From contig CAMHMH010000004.1 in the NCBI GenBank assembly GCA_946186205.1, positions 124,001 to 188,000 of the forward strand: a stretch of DNA of 64,000 nt. Reading direction: 5' to 3'. A program made the position numbers and the translations under genes. This document shows, piece after piece, positions 53,384-63,300 of this stretch (position 1 is its first letter; every line of letters begins with the position of its first letter). Below the pieces are notes generated by a model, which saw only the letters and a program-made list of their open reading frames with translations, made no database searches and was not told the DNA's origin. This DNA comes from an uncultured Fretibacterium sp. (GTDB lineage Bacteria; Synergistota; Synergistia; Synergistales; Aminobacteriaceae).

Positions 53384-53641
53384 ATGAAGGAATTTACGTA
53401 TGTCATCACCGATCCTGTAGGCATCCACGCACGCCCCGCCGGTTTACTCGTCAAGGAGGCAAAGAACTTCAAGAGCACTGCGACATTCATCAAGGGCGAG
53501 AAGTCAGCGAAAGCAACCGCCCTCATGAAGCTCATGGGAATGGGAATCAAGCAGGGAGATGAAGTGCTCGTCCGCGTGGAAGGTGAAGACGAAGAAGCCT
53601 GCGCCGCCGCTCTGGAGAAATTCATGAAGGAGAACTTCTAG
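53384..53641 (+). CDS. ptsH: Phosphocarrier protein HPr
   Basis: An 85-aa PTS phosphocarrier. The phosphorylated His is H15 in GIHARPAG. Residue 46, the regulatory Ser in Gram-positive HPr, is Ala here (segment KATALMKLMGMGIKQG against the usual KSIMGLMSLG), so HPr kinase control is not expected. ATG with AAAGGAAG site. It lies 4 nt before ptsI. Confidence 0.95.
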   Translation: MKEFTYVITDPVGIHARPAGLLVKEAKNFKSTATFIKGEKSAKATALMKLMGMGIKQGDEVLVRVEGEDEEACAAALEKFMKENF

Positions 53642-53645
53642 CCAA

Positions 53646-55358
53646 ATGGAAACCTTCAAGGGTACGAAAATCGTAAACGGTATAGCAATCGGCAAGATAA
53701 AAATCTACAAAGCTCCCGTCTACGAAATCAGCGAAGCACTTATCAGCGACATTGCCGGGGAAATTGAGAGGTTCGAGGCAGCGCGCCTGAAAGTGCAGGA
53801 GGATCAGAACGCTCTTTACGACAAAGAGATGAAAGCCGGACACAAGGACACCGCCGGAATATTCGAGGCTCACGCGATGATGCTTGATGATGAAGATACC
53901 CTCATAGAGCCGTGCAAGGACATTATTGGCGAGGGACATACGGCAGAATACGCGGTGAGAGAAGCATTTGACGAGGCCGCGAAGCAGTTCAGCGAGATGG
54001 AAGATGAATACTTCCGCGCAAGAAGCGCAGACGTTATCGACCTGAAAAACTCAATGCTTGATGTTCTTTTCGGCGCGGACACTTCAAGCCTTCAGGGAAC
54101 AGAACCGGCAATCCTCGTAGCAGAAGATTTAGCCCCGTCAGAAACAGTGAAGCTCGACAAGTCATTACTTCTCGGACTCGTTACCAGACTCGGAAGCTCA
54201 AACAGCCACACAGCAATTTTAGCCCGCTCCATGAACTGGCCTACGCTGATTCAGTGCCATGATATAGCGGATGACTGGGACGGGAAATTTGCGATTCTCG
54301 ACGGCTATAACTCATGCATATACATTGAGCCGGACCAGAATATTATCGACGAGCTTTCAGCAAAGCAGGCTGAGGACAAGCGCAAAGAAGAGGAGCTGCA
54401 GAAACTCAAAGGACAGCCCAGCGTAACGAAAGACGGCCGGAAGGTGAAACTTTATGCCAACATAGGCGGCCCGAAAGATGTCAAGGCAGTAATCGAGAAT
54501 GATGCAGAGGGAGTCGGCTTGTTCCGTTCTGAGTTCGTATATCTCAACAGCAAGACAGACCCGACAGAGGAAGAGCAGTTCAAAGCATACAAGCAGGTGT
54601 TAGAGGGACTCGCGCCCCGAATGGTAATCATAAGAACGTGCGACATTGGCGCGGATAAGACTATCGACTATATGAACCTCGAAAAGGAAGAAAACCCCGC
54701 GTTAGGTTTCAGGGCTGTGAGAATCTGTTTGACCCGTCCGGATTTCTTCAAGCGTCAGTTGCGTGCATTGCTCCGGGCTTCAGCGTTCGGCAATCTCGGA
54801 ATCATGTTCCCTATGATAATAAGCAAGTGGGAAGTTGTGAAGTGCAAAGAGATTCTGAACGAGTGCAAAAAGGAGCTTGAAGCAGAGGGAGTAACAATCG
54901 GTAAATATGAGATCGGCATAATGATTGAGACACCCGCGGCGGCATTGTGCGCTGATGAGTTAGCAGAGGAAGTAGATTTCTTCTCGCTGGGAACAAATGA
55001 CTTGACGCAGTACACGTGCGCTATTGACCGACAGAGCGCGAGCCTTGAGCCTTTCGCGAACACACATCACCCGGCTGTACTGAGGCTCATACGCGAAACT
55101 ATAGAGGCAGGACACCGCCATAACACATGGGTAGGGATCTGCGGTGAATTGGGAGCTGATCCGACGCTGACAGAAGATTTCCTGAAGTGGGGAGTCGATG
55201 AGCTTTCAGTCAACCCGAAGAGCATACTTCCTTTGCGCGGAAATGTGCGGAATGTTGACCTGTCGAAATACGAGACTGAATCCCCGGAAGCTGAAGAGAA
55301 GCCCGACTCAGTTCAGGCACCTAAGCGGAAGGGATTTTTTGGGAGGTTATTCAGTTAG
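53646..55358 (+). CDS. ptsI: PTS enzyme I
   Basis: Phosphoenolpyruvate-protein phosphotransferase of 570 aa that phosphorylates HPr. N-terminal HPr-binding helices, active His in GSSNSHTAILARSMNWP near residue 184, and the PEP-binding barrel with GVGLFRSEFVYL near 290, GFRAVRICL near 353, SLGTNDLTQYTCAIDRQ near 440, and Cys in WVGICGELGADP near 495. The C terminus carries a non-typical extra tail ending KRKGFFGRLFS (Lys/Phe-rich, amphipathic), which may bind membrane. No EII genes in the window. Confidence 0.95.
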   Translation: METFKGTKIVNGIAIGKIKIYKAPVYEISEALISDIAGEIERFEAARLKVQEDQNALYDKEMKAGHKDTAGIFEAHAMMLDDEDTLIEPCKDIIGEGHTAEYAVREAFDEAAKQFSEMEDEYFRARSADVIDLKNSMLDVLFGADTSSLQGTEPAILVAEDLAPSETVKLDKSLLLGLVTRLGSSNSHTAILARSMNWPTLIQCHDIADDWDGKFAILDGYNSCIYIEPDQNIIDELSAKQAEDKRKEEELQKLKGQPSVTKDGRKVKLYANIGGPKDVKAVIENDAEGVGLFRSEFVYLNSKTDPTEEEQFKAYKQVLEGLAPRMVIIRTCDIGADKTIDYMNLEKEENPALGFRAVRICLTRPDFFKRQLRALLRASAFGNLGIMFPMIISKWEVVKCKEILNECKKELEAEGVTIGKYEIGIMIETPAAALCADELAEEVDFFSLGTNDLTQYTCAIDRQSASLEPFANTHHPAVLRLIRETIEAGHRHNTWVGICGELGADPTLTEDFLKWGVDELSVNPKSILPLRGNVRNVDLSKYETESPEAEEKPDSVQAPKRKGFFGRLFS

Positions 55359-56267
55359 ATGTTATACGGAGCATTAGAAGCAGGCGGAACAAAAATGATT
55401 TGCGCCGTCGGCAATGAAAACGGACAGATATTAGATCAGGAGTCAATTCCCACGACGACACCTGAAGAGACAATGCCGAAAATCATAGAATACTTCACGG
55501 CAAAAATTTCAGCAGACCTTCCTGAAGATGACAGAATAAAGGCTCTTGGTATTGCGTGCTTCGGGCCTGTTGACGTGAGGCCGAAATCAAAGACTTACGG
55601 GAACATTCTCAATACCCCTAAAATTCCGTGGCGCAATTATCCGGTGGTTAAGACTCTTGCTGAAGCTCTGAATATCCCGGTATGCATTGACACGGACGTG
55701 AACGGATCATTACTCGGCGAGGCTACATGGGGCTGCGCTCAGGGACTCACTGACGCTGTGTATTTCACGATCGGAACGGGAATCGGAATGGGCGCGATGT
55801 CAGGCGGAAAACTCATTCACGGAATGCTGCACCCTGAAGCGGGTCATCTCTTCATGGTCAAAATTGATGGCGACGAATATAAAGGTCATTGCCCTTCACA
55901 CGGCGCGTGCTTTGAGGGAATGGCGAGCGGCCCTGCAATTCAGGAACGCTGGGGAAAACCGGGGAAGGAACTCGCTGACATGCCGGAAGTCTGGGAGCTT
56001 GAAGCAAAATATATCGCTCAGGCACTCACAGACATAACAATGGTACTCAGCCCGCAGAAAATAATTCTCGGCGGCGGCGTAATGGCTCAGTCTCAGCTGT
56101 TCCCGATGATAAGGAAATATGTTACGGAGTACATCAACAACTACATCGACACAAAGGAACTCCGCAACATGAACGCCTATATTACCCCCGCTGCCCTCAA
56201 CGGCAATCAGGGAATAATGGGCGCAATCAAGCTCGCTGTAATGGCGGCTGAAGAAGAAGCAGAATAA
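55359..56267 (+). CDS. ROK family fructokinase
   Basis: Sugar kinase of 302 aa, fructokinase-like. ATP-site ALEAGGTKMICAVG at the N terminus, CFGPVDV near 67, DVNGSLLGEATWG near 110, FTIGTGIGMG near 128, and the ROK zinc site HPEAGHLFMV..HCPSHGACFEGMASGPAI (about 152-186). It phosphorylates fructose or mannose that enters without PTS. Its ATG directly follows the ptsI stop, so it is translated with the PTS genes. Confidence 0.9.
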   Translation: MLYGALEAGGTKMICAVGNENGQILDQESIPTTTPEETMPKIIEYFTAKISADLPEDDRIKALGIACFGPVDVRPKSKTYGNILNTPKIPWRNYPVVKTLAEALNIPVCIDTDVNGSLLGEATWGCAQGLTDAVYFTIGTGIGMGAMSGGKLIHGMLHPEAGHLFMVKIDGDEYKGHCPSHGACFEGMASGPAIQERWGKPGKELADMPEVWELEAKYIAQALTDITMVLSPQKIILGGGVMAQSQLFPMIRKYVTEYINNYIDTKELRNMNAYITPAALNGNQGIMGAIKLAVMAAEEEAE

Positions 56268-56287
56268 AACAGTTCACGAAAATTTTT

Positions 56288-56320
56288 CCCTGCCCTGACG
56301 GAAAAGCAATCGGGGCGGGG
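56288..56320 (+). other. GC-rich hairpin between fructokinase and cheW
   Basis: CCCTGCCC (56288-56295) pairs with GGGCGGG (56313-56319). There is no T run after it, so it may attenuate transcription or stabilise the 3' end rather than terminate. Confidence 0.4.
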
Positions 56321-56355
56321 ATTATCCCATCACAGGAATCGAGGCAGTAAACTTT

Positions 56356-56886
56356 ATGGCAGAAATTCAGAACACAACCCCGGCAAAAAAGGAAGCAAGT
56401 CAGGACTTCAGAGACATAGACGTTGAGTCGCTTGGCGAGGAGCATATTAATTTAGTCTTCAAACTTGGGCAGGAGAATTTCGGCGTTGATGTGAATATGG
56501 TTCGCGAGATTGTCCGGGTCCCTTCATTTATCACGAGAGTCCCGAACGCTCCCGCATATATTCGCGGAGTGATTAACTTGCGCGGAACAATCGTCCCAGT
56601 TTTTGACATGCACATGAAAATCGGAATGGCCGGTCATCCTCTCACTGATGAGGCGCGAATAGTAGTTATCTCCGTCAATGAAGTAACATTCGGAATGATA
56701 GTAAACTCTGTAAGGGAAGTATTGACGATATATGACTCACAGCTTGAAGTAGCTACAAAATTGTCATCAGCGATTGACCGGCGTTATGTGTTATGGGTAG
56801 CGAAGCCGGCGGATGACAGGCTCATATTGCTTCTTGATGTCTCTAACTTGTTTGAGCTTGACCAGATTTTAGAGGACAGCGAGTAA
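56356..56886 (+). CDS. cheW: Chemotaxis coupling protein CheW
   Basis: A 176-aa CheW with an N-terminal extension of about 30 residues. Core pattern: LVFKLGQENFGVDVNMVREIVRV, RVPNAPAYIRGVINLRGTIVPVFDMHMKIGM, and ILLLDVSNLFELDQIL. It links receptors to CheA. No other chemotaxis gene is in the window; it is first in a run with an amidase, which is unusual, and may serve a non-motility signalling array. Confidence 0.93.
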   Translation: MAEIQNTTPAKKEASQDFRDIDVESLGEEHINLVFKLGQENFGVDVNMVREIVRVPSFITRVPNAPAYIRGVINLRGTIVPVFDMHMKIGMAGHPLTDEARIVVISVNEVTFGMIVNSVREVLTIYDSQLEVATKLSSAIDRRYVLWVAKPADDRLILLLDVSNLFELDQILEDSE

Positions 56887-56891
56887 TTATC

Positions 56892-58916
56892 ATGCGCAGA
56901 ATTTTTACGTTTGCGCTTTCGGCTCTGCTAGTCCTCTCTTTTTGTGCCTTTGCGTTTGCTGATGCGATGCTTTACAGGGGACAAAACAGCGTCGGTGCAG
57001 TTCCTTCTGTCGACAAAAATTCACAGCTCTGTGTTTCGGTTGAAGACTTAGGGCGTATGTTCGGCTTCTCAGCAAAGAGGGAGAATGATGAGCTTTCGTT
57101 GTCTCGCGGAAATGCTTTGATTCGAATCTCGCTCGGTGCTACAGCAGGGTGGTACGGTTATTCTATTATCCCGTTATACTCTGCGCCTTTTGAGGAGGGC
57201 GGAAAATTCTGGGTAGACTCTCAGAGCGCGGCGGCGTTGTTTCAGAGATTTTCAGGCAAGGGGACGGCAAACAGGCTTCGTTTCGCAAAGATCGCAGGAA
57301 GCTCGGCCATGAGGACAACAGATTACGGCGATTTCGGGTACGCTGAAGAAAATCAGACCGCAAAGAAATCTGAACCCTCTGTAGACCTCAACGAGATAAT
57401 CAACAGGACAGTGCAGACAAATTCACCGTACACACAAACCGCACAGAACCGACAGAATCAGAGTCATCAGAATCAGACTCAGACTCCGAAACCCGATCAG
57501 CCATCAAGGAAGCGACGGCCCAAAACAGAACAGCCCAAAATCGTGGAGGCTCCTCAAGATTCACAGCCCGTAATCGCAGCTTCAGAGAAAAAATCATCGG
57601 GCAAATCTCAGCCGCGCATGGAGACATTCACGCCGGATGACTCGAAAAATGATGACGAGGAAAATTACAGCGGAACGATTCAGGGCATAAGATGGACGGC
57701 ACAAGAGGGAGCGCACAAAAAGATTCGCGCCGTTGTCATGGCCGAGGAAGGTTCAGACCCTCAAGTCTACATGGAGAAGGGAAAACTTCACGCCCTCTTC
57801 GCGTCAAGCCTCGAAAACTCAAAGAGCATCGCTTCACCCTACGCAGAGAATATCAAGGCCGAAATCAAAACAAACATTGACGGAGCTGAATTGATTTTCA
57901 CGCCTGAAGGAATCACTAAGGCCGAAAAACTTGTGCTCAATAATCCCCGCCGTATAGTGTTCGATTTCTTTTACCCTGAAGATGAGAACTTCACCGAGAC
58001 TCCGACTCAGACAGCAAAGACTGACTTTCAGCTTCCCGGCCAAGTCTCAGAGACTCAAGAAAGGACTCAGACAGCAGAGACTCCCGCAAAGACTCAGACT
58101 CCTTCAGAGCAGAAATCTGACCCGGCAATAATCCGCATTCCTGACACAAAGACATCAAGGACTCCAGCGACTATGACTCCTCCAAGCACCATAACGATTC
58201 CCACAAGCCCGCAGGCAGCAGAGAGACTCAGAGCCAGCAAGAGTCAGAAAACTATCGTAATAGATCCCGGGCACGGCGGAAAAGACCCCGGAGCTATGGA
58301 CAACGGAGTGAAGGAAAAAGATGTAAACCTCGCTGTAGGACTCGAACTTCAAAGAGCATTGCTTGCGAGAGGCTATAATGCTGTCATGACGAGGGCGACA
58401 GATGTTTATCTCAAACTTCAGGAACGAACCGACATAGCTAATAATGTTGAGGCTGATTTGTTCGTAAGTGTTCACGTCAACGCGTTGCCGTCAAGAAAAT
58501 CAATGTCAGGCTTCGAGATATATATCATGGCACTTCCTACGGACAAGGACGCAATGGAGCTCGCGAAAGTTGAGAACCGCGAATATGTTGAAGGCAAGGG
58601 AATGGACTCGGCGAATGTCGACAGAAGAACAGAAATGCTTCTGCGTATATTGGGCGACATGCAGCAGAACAACAAGATCTCAGAAAGCACAGACTTTGCG
58701 GCCATGCTCTACAATGCAGGAGTGAGGAACGGACTACCGATGAGGCGAGTTGCTCAGGCACCCTTCTTTGTGCTGCGAGGCGCGGGAATGCCGGCAGTAT
58801 TGCTTGAGATCGGATTCGTAACGAACGTTAACGAGTCCCAGCTTCTTACGACTCCTGCGTACCAGCAGAGAATAGCAAACGCAATGTCCGAAGGCATAGC
58901 AAACTACATAAAGTAA
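56892..58916 (+). CDS. N-acetylmuramoyl-L-alanine amidase (AmiC-like)
   Basis: A secreted peptidoglycan amidase of 674 aa. Signal peptide (about 1-23, FALSALLVLSFCAFAFA), a copper-amine-oxidase-N-like domain (about 30-140), a Gln/Asn/Thr/Pro-rich linker (about 155-215), an AMIN domain (about 255-360, HKKIRAVVMAEE, RIVFDFF), a second Thr/Pro-rich linker, and an Amidase_3 domain (about 454-674). Zinc ligands: His in VIDPGHGGKDPGA, Glu in VKEKDVNLA, His in FVSVHVNA; catalytic Glu in LLEIGFVTN. It splits daughter-cell peptidoglycan in the periplasm. Confidence 0.94.
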   Translation: MRRIFTFALSALLVLSFCAFAFADAMLYRGQNSVGAVPSVDKNSQLCVSVEDLGRMFGFSAKRENDELSLSRGNALIRISLGATAGWYGYSIIPLYSAPFEEGGKFWVDSQSAAALFQRFSGKGTANRLRFAKIAGSSAMRTTDYGDFGYAEENQTAKKSEPSVDLNEIINRTVQTNSPYTQTAQNRQNQSHQNQTQTPKPDQPSRKRRPKTEQPKIVEAPQDSQPVIAASEKKSSGKSQPRMETFTPDDSKNDDEENYSGTIQGIRWTAQEGAHKKIRAVVMAEEGSDPQVYMEKGKLHALFASSLENSKSIASPYAENIKAEIKTNIDGAELIFTPEGITKAEKLVLNNPRRIVFDFFYPEDENFTETPTQTAKTDFQLPGQVSETQERTQTAETPAKTQTPSEQKSDPAIIRIPDTKTSRTPATMTPPSTITIPTSPQAAERLRASKSQKTIVIDPGHGGKDPGAMDNGVKEKDVNLAVGLELQRALLARGYNAVMTRATDVYLKLQERTDIANNVEADLFVSVHVNALPSRKSMSGFEIYIMALPTDKDAMELAKVENREYVEGKGMDSANVDRRTEMLLRILGDMQQNNKISESTDFAAMLYNAGVRNGLPMRRVAQAPFFVLRGAGMPAVLLEIGFVTNVNESQLLTTPAYQQRIANAMSEGIANYIK

Positions 58917-58935
58917 AAGGAATGGTGAAAAGATT

Positions 58936-59697
58936 ATGCCGCCTTTAAGACGCAATGACTCAGGAAGGCCAGTACCAAACAGACGCAGGCAGGCTCAATT
59001 GGCAATGGCTGAAGCAGAAGCCCGCAAACGTCATCAGCAGATGAAGAAGCCAAAGCCCTCACGGTATGACGATGACGACAAGAAGCCGACTCCCCTCTTG
59101 CTGAGAATACTATCGATACTCGGAGTGATACTGTTATGCTTTGTGCTTGGTTATCTCGGCACGTCATGGGTTGTGGACTTCCTCAACAAAAAATTATTGC
59201 TCAAGCCCGAAAACAGAATCGAGAATCAAGAAGACCTGTCGAATTTTGAGGAGTCAGAAAGAAGGCAGGCAGCACGGAACGCAATCATGTCTGGCGGAAA
59301 TGTTCAGCAAATTTCACTCAACCTCTATCACGTTAAGGACAACTCAATAACCGAGACTAGGAAGAATTTTCTTGCGCTCACCCGCGAGGACAATATACGC
59401 GATGCCGTCAACGAGATTATAGAGTTAAGCGGAGTACCGAATGCCGACAAGATAAAACTGCTTCACGTGTTCAGGAATGATGAGACAGCGTTCCTTGACA
59501 TGCCGGGGCAGTTTGCTTCCGCCCTTAACTCAATGGGAAAACAGAAATCACTTCTCCTAATCACAGGCATCGTGCGCACAATGCAGGAAAACTTTTCGCC
59601 CATCTCGCAGGTAAGATTTCTCATCGACTCAAAGACTCCGGGCCGTGAAGGAATCGTAGACCTCTCGTCAGTGTGGAAGCTCCCGAAAAAAAGTTAG
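58936..59697 (+). CDS. GerMN domain membrane protein
   Basis: A 253-aa protein: basic, disordered N terminus (about 1-50), one membrane helix (about 53-77), then an outward GerMN domain (about 120-250: VQQISLNLYHVKDNSI, ALTREDNIRDAVNEIIEL, SLLLITGIVRTMQENFSPISQVRFLIDSK). GerMN domains occur with peptidoglycan amidases and are thought to bind cell wall. The gene follows the amidase by 19 nt, supporting a joint envelope role. Confidence 0.85.
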   Translation: MPPLRRNDSGRPVPNRRRQAQLAMAEAEARKRHQQMKKPKPSRYDDDDKKPTPLLLRILSILGVILLCFVLGYLGTSWVVDFLNKKLLLKPENRIENQEDLSNFEESERRQAARNAIMSGGNVQQISLNLYHVKDNSITETRKNFLALTREDNIRDAVNEIIELSGVPNADKIKLLHVFRNDETAFLDMPGQFASALNSMGKQKSLLLITGIVRTMQENFSPISQVRFLIDSKTPGREGIVDLSSVWKLPKKS

Positions 59698-59708
59698 GAG
59701 TCCCGGAA

Positions 59709-60308
59709 ATGTTCAGAAAGTTAATTATAGCGACTGGCAACAAAGGGAAGTACAGAGAGTTTTGCGAGATAATCCGAGACGTAGCGGGTGAAAATTTTGC
59801 TGACGAAATAATTTTTGCGCCAGAAATTTCACGCATGATTGTTGACGAGACCGGGAAAACTTACGCGGAAAATTCTATGTTGAAGGCTCGCGCTTGGGCT
59901 GAACGTTCAGGGCTTCCTTGTCTTGCTGATGACTCCGGGCTTGAAGTCGACGCTCTCAACGGTGCGCCGGGTCTCTATTCTGCGCGGGTGATTCAGGGCG
60001 GGGACTCCGACAAAGTTTCGTGGCTTCTCGGTCAGCTTGAAGGAGTCGAAAACAGGCGGGCAAGATTCGCGGCGGCGTTATGCTTGTGCGTCCCGGAAAA
60101 ATTCACGCTCATCACTGAAAGCTATTGTCCCGGAAAAATTATTGACTCTCCGCGAGGTTATGACGGTTTCGGATATGACCCCGTGTTTTTGCCTAATGGT
60201 TACTATCTCACCTTTGCGGAACTGCCCGGCCATGTCAAAAATAAAATCTCACACAGAACTAACGCATTCAAAAAGTTAAACGCTCACATAAAAACGGACT
60301 CGCTGTAA
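59709..60308 (+). CDS. rdgB: XTP/dITP diphosphatase
   Basis: Nucleotide-pool cleaning enzyme (RdgB/HAM1), 199 aa from ATG 59709, which has TAGGAG about 9 nt upstream; a longer ORF from 59673 overlaps the GerMN gene. Motifs: IIATGNKGKYREF (about 5-17), ENSMLKARAWAERSGLPCLADDSGLEVDALNGAPGLYSARV (about 57-97), FGYDPVFLP near 156, and a C-terminal SHRTNAFKKL. It hydrolyses ITP, XTP and their deoxy forms to monophosphates. Confidence 0.95.
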   Translation: MFRKLIIATGNKGKYREFCEIIRDVAGENFADEIIFAPEISRMIVDETGKTYAENSMLKARAWAERSGLPCLADDSGLEVDALNGAPGLYSARVIQGGDSDKVSWLLGQLEGVENRRARFAAALCLCVPEKFTLITESYCPGKIIDSPRGYDGFGYDPVFLPNGYYLTFAELPGHVKNKISHRTNAFKKLNAHIKTDSL

Positions 60309-60340
60309 CAAAATCATTACGCACAAAAGGAGGCCGCTAT

Positions 60341-63300
60341 TTGTCAATCTCATCATTAAGGCTGAAGGGCTTCAAGAGTTTCGGCACTCAATGCGATTTC
60401 ACATTCTCAAAAAATTTCACAGCCATCGTAGGCCCAAACGGTTCAGGCAAAAGCAACATTCTCGACGCGCTGAAATGGATTCTCGGTGAAGGCTCGCCAG
60501 CAGGACTCAGAATCACAAGACAGAGCGACTTGCTTTTTCAGGGCAGCAGCTCATCACCCCCGGCACTCTCAGCAGAAGTTTCACTCAGACTCACGAACGA
60601 CACCGAACGCGCAAGCCTCAGAAGAGTCTTCACGAAGGACGGCTCATCGTTATACCTCGACAGCAAAAGAATATTGCTTCAGGAACTCGGAAGCGTAAAG
60701 CAGCGTTTCAATCTTGAAGGCGAGGGATTCGCATTGATAGGACAGGGCGAAATATCACAGACGATTCATCAACGCCCAAAAGAAAGACGCAGGCAGCTCG
60801 ACTCACTTTTCGGGATTGAACGTTACAGAGAGAAACGGGATGACACACTCAAGAGACTCGATGACGCACAATCGGAGGCACTCAGGATTCAGACTCTCAT
60901 TGATGAGCTTGACGCACGGAGGCAGGAAATATCTTCAGACGTTGAGACCGCCGTAACAGCTCAGGGAATAATCGACAGCTTAGAGATATTGAGGCATGAT
61001 TACTACTTTGTGAGGCGTTACGCAATCGAGAAAGAACAGGCCGACTCAGAATTGCAGCGTCATATATTATTGTCGAGGCTTGAGACTTTAGAGAGATGGT
61101 TACGGTTATGGGAGTCAGGTCTCAGGCATTACGAGGGAAAATTACAGGAGAGTCCGCAGAATCATGGCTACAATTCACAGCTTGAGTCTCTAACGTCGCA
61201 GAAAGATTCGATTCAGCGCAGGGCATTTCAGCTTTCAACACAAGTGCAGAGCATAAAGTCCCGGCGAATGACTCTGAATGATGAGCTTGACACACTAAGA
61301 ATACAGAAGGAAGCATTGTCGCATGAACGTGAGCGGACTCACAGCGAGCACGAAAATTTACGGCTTGAGCTTGAGGCAAAGCAGAAGGAGTTTTCACGGA
61401 AGGAAGAAACCTTCAGGCAGTCGCAGAAAGAATCACAGGCAATAATCTCACGGCGCAAAAAGATTCTTGATGACATAGCCGGGCTTAAGCTCAGAAAGTC
61501 GCGGAATGAGTCAGAGATTTCAGCATCAGAATCACAGCATGAGTCATTGTCGCAGGAAATAGAGTCGTTACAGGCAGAACACGAATCACGCCAGCAAAAT
61601 TTATCCCTTCTCACAGAACGAAAGAACAAACTTCAGGAACGCTACACGCAATTAACATTCACGCTTCAGCAGAAGGCCTCACAGATTCAGGCGTTAAGGC
61701 GGGACTTGTCGCACACAGAGTCGCAGCTCAGTCATACTTTCACAGCCGGAAATTACCCCGAACCCGTAAGAATAATCCTTCAGGCAGCAGAAAAGAGTCT
61801 CATTCGCTCAAAGCCCGTAATCACCGCTGACGTTTTCACCTGCTCAAGTCCTGACGTTGCGGAAGCTGTCGAGGCGTTCTTGGGAGGCCGTCAATATTGG
61901 CTGTTGGTTCACACGATGGAGGAAGCTCAAGAAGGCGTTGACTTTCTCAAGACTCACATGGCCGGGCGCGCAACGTATCTCGCACTCGAAAGATGCCGGG
62001 AACGAAATCATGACAGCAGACTCGCTTTTGCTGACGGGGTAATAGGCTGGGCGGTTGACCTCGTGAATGTCGCTGACGAATGGAGGCTCGCAATATCTCA
62101 CATGATGGGCGACTTGCTGATTGTCAGCGATTACACGACAGGCGCGGAAATCATCAGGGCTGGCGCAAAGTTCCCAATTGCTACGACTGAGGGCGATATT
62201 TTTGCGACAGGAGGGACAATAACAGGCGGGGCATCTCGGAACAAATCGGGGGCTGTAACTTCACGGCAGAAAGCGGACGAGTTACGGCTGAAAATTTCTG
62301 AGCTTGCCGGGAGTCTCGAAGCACTTTCAGAGTCAGAACGCCGAGTCAAAACTGAGGCTGAAGAGTCCGAGTCAACGCTTCAAGATTTGATTGCCGAAAT
62401 AAATTCGGAGTCACGGAACATTAACAGCGTCAGCAAAAATCTTCAGCGACTCAAGAATGAGCAGGCCGATTCCGAATCACGTTCGCAGAAATTAGCGCGT
62501 GAGATTCACGACATGGCCGGGAAAATTGAGTCCCTCGAAAATGAATTGTCAACTCTTCCTGATGTAACAAGTGAGGACTTTGACTCTCTGCTCGCTCCTT
62601 TGAGGAATGAGATTCGATTGCTGTCTGAGAGGCTCAATGTTACTAGGACTCTTTATGAGCGAGTCGACGGCGAGTATTTGAAGGTGTCAGAAAGAATCGC
62701 TAAGGGAGAGTCAGAAATTTCTTCAGGGATTGAGACCGAGAGAATTAACCGTGAGGAGCTTTTCACGCTTGCAGAGGACAAGAAGAAACTTCACCGCGAG
62801 GAAGTGAAGCTGCGTCATGAAATCGCAAAGCACAACAGCGAGTTCGCCGGGGCAATGAAGAGAGTCGAGTCATTACGGAAAAAATTTGCGCGGTCATCTG
62901 AAAACGTTTCGGCCATGAAGAACAATATCTCGCAGGTTGAGTCAAAAATTTCTCACATCGAGTCGGAATGCTCGCAGCTCATTGACCTTTGGGAGGAGAA
63001 ATACCCTTACGACAAAAACGAGGCACGAGACACAGAAGGCGGGCGCGAATTGACATCATCATTACGCAGGCTCGAAAGGGAGCTTAAAGCATTGGGAGCG
63101 TACAATCTCGGCGCAATCTCTGAAGACCAGTCACTCGCAGAACGTATAGACTTCTTGACGGATCAGCTTGACGACGTGAACACATCAGCGGACGAACTGA
63201 AAGCCTTGATTGATGACACAGACTCGCAGGTTGAACGCTCATTCACCGACTCAATGACTCGAATCGACTCACGCTTCAATGAGTTGTTCGTGAGATTATT

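Larger units (their letters stand above)
1334..62917. repeat. Dispersed iterated 8-mer CATGGCCG (about 40 copies)
   Basis: Forward copies begin at 1523, 2833, 7388, 11352, 16413, 20454, 21968, 28390, 31855, 32187, 32852, 37916, 40957, 43114, 50071, 50910, 57737, 61957, 62512. Reverse copies (CGGCCATG) begin at 1334, 3955, 7644, 10883, 14330, 14789, 22300, 29935, 30005, 31326, 32526, 33132, 35606, 39564, 39969, 42049, 50420, 57304, 58699, 60227, 62910. About two are expected by chance. The base before CATGGCCG is never C. Copies occur in all codon frames, mostly inside genes, and none in the two TnpB elements or the GANTC arrays. Counted by eye, so a few may be missed. Confidence 0.88.
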
